From contig CAUWNG010000022.1 in NCBI GenBank assembly GCA_963560005.1, forward strand, positions 1 through 44,750: a stretch of DNA of 44,750 nucleotides, read 5' to 3'. A program made the translations under genes and the position numbers. The DNA comes from CAG-273 sp963560005. Lineage in GTDB: Bacteria; Bacillota; Clostridia; TANB77; CAG-508. Numbering within the stretch: the first letter of the stretch is position 1; each line of letters starts with the position of its first letter. The notes below the pieces were generated by a model that ran no database searches, had not been told where the DNA came from, and saw nothing but the letters and a program-made list of their open reading frames with translations. This document shows, piece by piece, positions 42,168-44,750 of the stretch.

Positions 42168-43283
42168 ATGATAAATATGGCTGTAATAAATTTAAAAGAT
42201 ATAATAAAATATCTAGTAAAACTTACTATAGTAGTAGCAATTATAGTTGGACTTACTAGATATTTTTCTGCTAAAAAAAACTCTAATAAAAATCAAATAG
42301 TTAATTTGAAAAATTTATCATTAATTAATTGTATAAATGAGGTAATTCCAGCAGTAAAAAATATAAATAATACTGAAAGAGAGAAAAAAATTGAAGCGTA
42401 TAAAATTCCAATAAATTACGAATTGGCAATTTTGAGTAATGTACAAAAAAACGAAGAATATAAGCAAAATACGCAGGTGGAAAATGAAAAGCAAAATAAA
42501 GAAGATGGAAAAGTAGAAGAAATAAAAACAGATTTAAAAACAGAAATAGTAGAATCGAATGTACCTAGCAAATACTCAACTGAATATGAAGGCGTAAAAA
42601 TAAGAAATGAAACAAATTATAAATTAACAAAGGAGATATTGCGTCCAAATATAACTTTAAATACTAAAAATATTTTAATTTTTCATACACATACATGTGA
42701 AAGTTATACTTCAAGTGAAAAATATAAATACAAACCAACTGGAAATTTTAGGACTACAGATAAAAATTATTCTGTAGTTAGAGTAGGAAGAGAATTAGAA
42801 AAATATCTTAAACAATATGGATATAAAATTATACATGATGAAAGTTATCATGATTATCCTTCATATAATGGTTCATATAGTAATTCATTAAAAACAGTTA
42901 CAAAGTTGCTAGAGAAAAATAAAAATACTGATATTGTATTAGATTTACATAGAGATGCTATTGGGGATAATACTTATGCTCCAACTGTAAAGATTGGAGA
43001 TGAGTATGCTGCACAACTAATGTTTGTAATAGGAGGAAATGGAAGCACCATAAAACACGAAGAATGGCAAAAAAATTTAAAATTTGCTGTTAAAATACAA
43101 AAGAAGGCAAATGAATTGTATCCAGGATTATTTAAACCAATAATATTAAGATATTCTGGATATAATCAGCATGTTGCCAAAGGAGCAGCGATTATAGAAG
43201 TAGGAGCAACGGGTAATACTTTAGAACAATGTTTAGTAAGTATGAAATATTTATCTAAAGTAATTGATGAAGCATTAAAATAA
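42168..43283 (+). CDS. spoIIP: Stage II sporulation protein P
   Basis: A 371-residue cell-wall amidase/endopeptidase that works with SpoIID and SpoIIM during engulfment of the forespore. An N-terminal membrane helix (about residues 16-33) is followed by a charged linker and the catalytic domain with IFHTHTCESYT, SVVRVGRELEKYL and VLDLHRDAIGDN. ATG 42168 is preceded by aaagggga; an in-frame TTG at 42144 has no such site. Normally made in the mother cell under sigma E; I did not identify that promoter. Confidence 0.9.
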   Translation: MINMAVINLKDIIKYLVKLTIVVAIIVGLTRYFSAKKNSNKNQIVNLKNLSLINCINEVIPAVKNINNTEREKKIEAYKIPINYELAILSNVQKNEEYKQNTQVENEKQNKEDGKVEEIKTDLKTEIVESNVPSKYSTEYEGVKIRNETNYKLTKEILRPNITLNTKNILIFHTHTCESYTSSEKYKYKPTGNFRTTDKNYSVVRVGRELEKYLKQYGYKIIHDESYHDYPSYNGSYSNSLKTVTKLLEKNKNTDIVLDLHRDAIGDNTYAPTVKIGDEYAAQLMFVIGGNGSTIKHEEWQKNLKFAVKIQKKANELYPGLFKPIILRYSGYNQHVAKGAAIIEVGATGNTLEQCLVSMKYLSKVIDEALK

Positions 43284-43384
43284 AATTTGTATAAGGTATT
43301 GAATAATAGCAACAATTGTTATAAAATTTCTATAGACGAAAGAAGATAAACTAATATATCTAAAGAAGAAAGGAAGAGATAAGG

Positions 43385-44701
43385 ATGGTAAACATTAAAT
43401 TGGATTTAAAACATACAAAAGTATTAGAAAAAAATATAATGGAATATGCTGATATTGTAAAAAATATACATGATGAAATACATGAAAAATCAAGTGATAA
43501 AAAAGCATTTTTAGGATGGTTAGATTTGCCAAGTAATTACGATATAAAAGAATTTGAAAAGATAAAGAAAGTAGCTAAAAAGATTCAACAAGATTCAGAT
43601 ATATTATTAGTTATAGGGATTGGGGGATCATATTTAGGAGCTAGAGCAGTCATAGAATCATTAACTAATACATTTTACAACTTATTAAATAAAGAACAAA
43701 GAAAAATGCCACAAATACTTTATGTGGGTAATAATTTAAGTCCAAATTACATAAATGACTTAATAAATTTAATAGGAAATAGGGATTTGTCAATAAATGT
43801 CATTTCAAAGTCTGGAACAACAACAGAACCAGCTATAGCTTTTAGAATATTTAGAGAATTATTAGAAAATAAATATGGAATAAAAGAAGCAGCAAAAAGA
43901 ATATATGTTACGACAGACAAAAAAAATGGTGCACTAAAACAAATAGCCAAAGAAGAAAAGTATACAACTTTTGTTATACCTGATAATATAGGCGGAAGAT
44001 ATTCTGTATTAACTGCAGTAGGATTATTACCAATTGCTACAGCAGGAATAAATATAGATCAATTAATGCAAGGAGCTAAGCTGGCACAGGATAAGTATTC
44101 AGATAAAAATGTAAAATACAATGATTGTTATAAATATGCAGTTGTAAGAAATATTTTATATAAAAATGAAAAAAACACAGAATTATTAGTTACTTATGAG
44201 CCAAAACTACATTACTTAATAGAATGGTGGAAACAATTATTTGGAGAAAGTGAAGGGAAAGAGGAAAAAGGAATATTTCCAACAGGAGCTGAATTTACTA
44301 CAGATTTACACTCTTTAGGACAATATATTCAAGAAGGAAGAAGAAACTTATTTGAAACTGTTATAAATATAAAAAAATCGCAAACAGATATTAAAATAAA
44401 TCAAGATGAGGATAATTTAGATGAATTAAATTATTTAGAAGGAAAAGGATTAGATTATATAAATAAAAAAGCTATGGAAGGTACAATTGTAGCTCACTTA
44501 GATGGAGGAGTTCCAAATATAGTATTAAATATAGACGAATTAAATGAATTTGCAATAGGCCATTTGATATACTTTTTTGAATTAGCTTGTGCAATGTCCG
44601 GAAAAATTTTAGGAATAAATCCTTTTAATCAACCAGGAGTAGAAAAGTATAAAACTAATATGTTTAAGTTATTAAAGAAACCAGGATATGAGAAATGGTA
44701 A
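43385..44701 (+). CDS. pgi: Glucose-6-phosphate isomerase
   Basis: A 438-residue glycolytic enzyme interconverting glucose 6-phosphate and fructose 6-phosphate. Family blocks: VIGIGGSYLGARAVIE, VISKSGTTTEPAIAFR, GGRYSVLTAVGLLP and the C-terminal QPGVEKYKTNMFKLL; the length matches the short Firmicutes type. Ribosome binding site: aaggaagag. The palindrome AACAATTGTT at 43311-43320 lies upstream. No terminator is visible in the last 49 bases of the window. Confidence 0.95.
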   Translation: MVNIKLDLKHTKVLEKNIMEYADIVKNIHDEIHEKSSDKKAFLGWLDLPSNYDIKEFEKIKKVAKKIQQDSDILLVIGIGGSYLGARAVIESLTNTFYNLLNKEQRKMPQILYVGNNLSPNYINDLINLIGNRDLSINVISKSGTTTEPAIAFRIFRELLENKYGIKEAAKRIYVTTDKKNGALKQIAKEEKYTTFVIPDNIGGRYSVLTAVGLLPIATAGINIDQLMQGAKLAQDKYSDKNVKYNDCYKYAVVRNILYKNEKNTELLVTYEPKLHYLIEWWKQLFGESEGKEEKGIFPTGAEFTTDLHSLGQYIQEGRRNLFETVINIKKSQTDIKINQDEDNLDELNYLEGKGLDYINKKAMEGTIVAHLDGGVPNIVLNIDELNEFAIGHLIYFFELACAMSGKILGINPFNQPGVEKYKTNMFKLLKKPGYEKW

Positions 44702-44750
44702 ATTGTAAAAGTAAAATAAAGTTTGTAAAACTAACGTCTATTGTAAGATT

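Noticed and set aside
43311..43320. AACAATTGTT palindrome before pgi as an operator
   Set aside because: A perfect but AT-rich 10-base dyad is expected by chance at this base composition, and no well-spaced promoter boxes accompany it.

Overview
This is a very AT-rich stretch of bacterial chromosome from an anaerobic, endospore-forming member of the Firmicutes, most likely an uncultured gut-type clostridium. Supporting genes are an [FeFe]-hydrogenase set (hydC-hydB-hydA), the sporulation or germination genes spoVS, spoIIP and gerW (ytfJ), the single-membrane gene set, near-exclusive AGA use for arginine, and strong aggagg-type ribosome binding sites. I see no rRNA, tRNA, CRISPR array, phage or insertion sequence. 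There is no gene-free gap above 300 bases.

Layout. 1-1.5 kb: truA and a small membrane protein. 1.5-13.6 kb: a Tad/type IV-pilus-like locus. It has a SAF-domain CpaB-like protein, two MinD/TadZ-like proteins with degenerate P-loops, a membrane-anchored secretion ATPase, a fused TadB-TadC platform protein, a family of small pilin-like proteins that mostly begin MENASKAL, and a large membrane-anchored ectodomain protein with a putative zinc site. 13.6-17.8 kb: a three-subunit NAD-linked, probably electron-bifurcating hydrogenase that starts only 17 bases after the ectodomain gene. 18-24.2 kb: era, yqzL, recO, two glycosyltransferases, pth and a short RNase E/G. 24.2-28.4 kb: a convergent AMP-dependent acyl ligase, a polyprenyl-type glycosyltransferase, trmB and a PAP2 phosphatase. 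28.5-29.3 kb: rpsI and rplM on the minus strand. 29.6-36.1 kb: ymdB, spoVS, an oligopeptide-binding protein, recA with an SOS-box-like site, recX, scpA (no scpB beside it), a ytfI-like gene and gerW. 36.3-44.7 kb: recJ, relA/spoT, a metallo-beta-lactamase hydrolase, hisS, spoIIP and pgi.

The most striking observation is in the secretion ATPase gene (4156-6119). Its 653-residue product can be read only if the frame moves +1 twice. Both shifts fall at an in-frame CGG codon followed by A (5296-5299 and 5498-5501), and both are repaired by reading GGA as glycine. The two glycines are the one before the Walker A lysine and the one in the IIGEV Walker B region. Reading by eye, I found no other in-frame CGG codon in any gene of the window. 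This pattern fits programmed or obligatory +1 frameshifting at a rare or unassigned CGG codon (or four-base decoding of CGGA). A systematic sequencing error or a recent double mutation remains possible.

The pilus-like locus is unusual in other ways: the ATPase has an N-terminal membrane segment, the platform is a two-module fusion, both TadZ-like proteins lack a standard Walker A motif, and the pilin-like proteins have no cleavable leader and no prepilin peptidase nearby.
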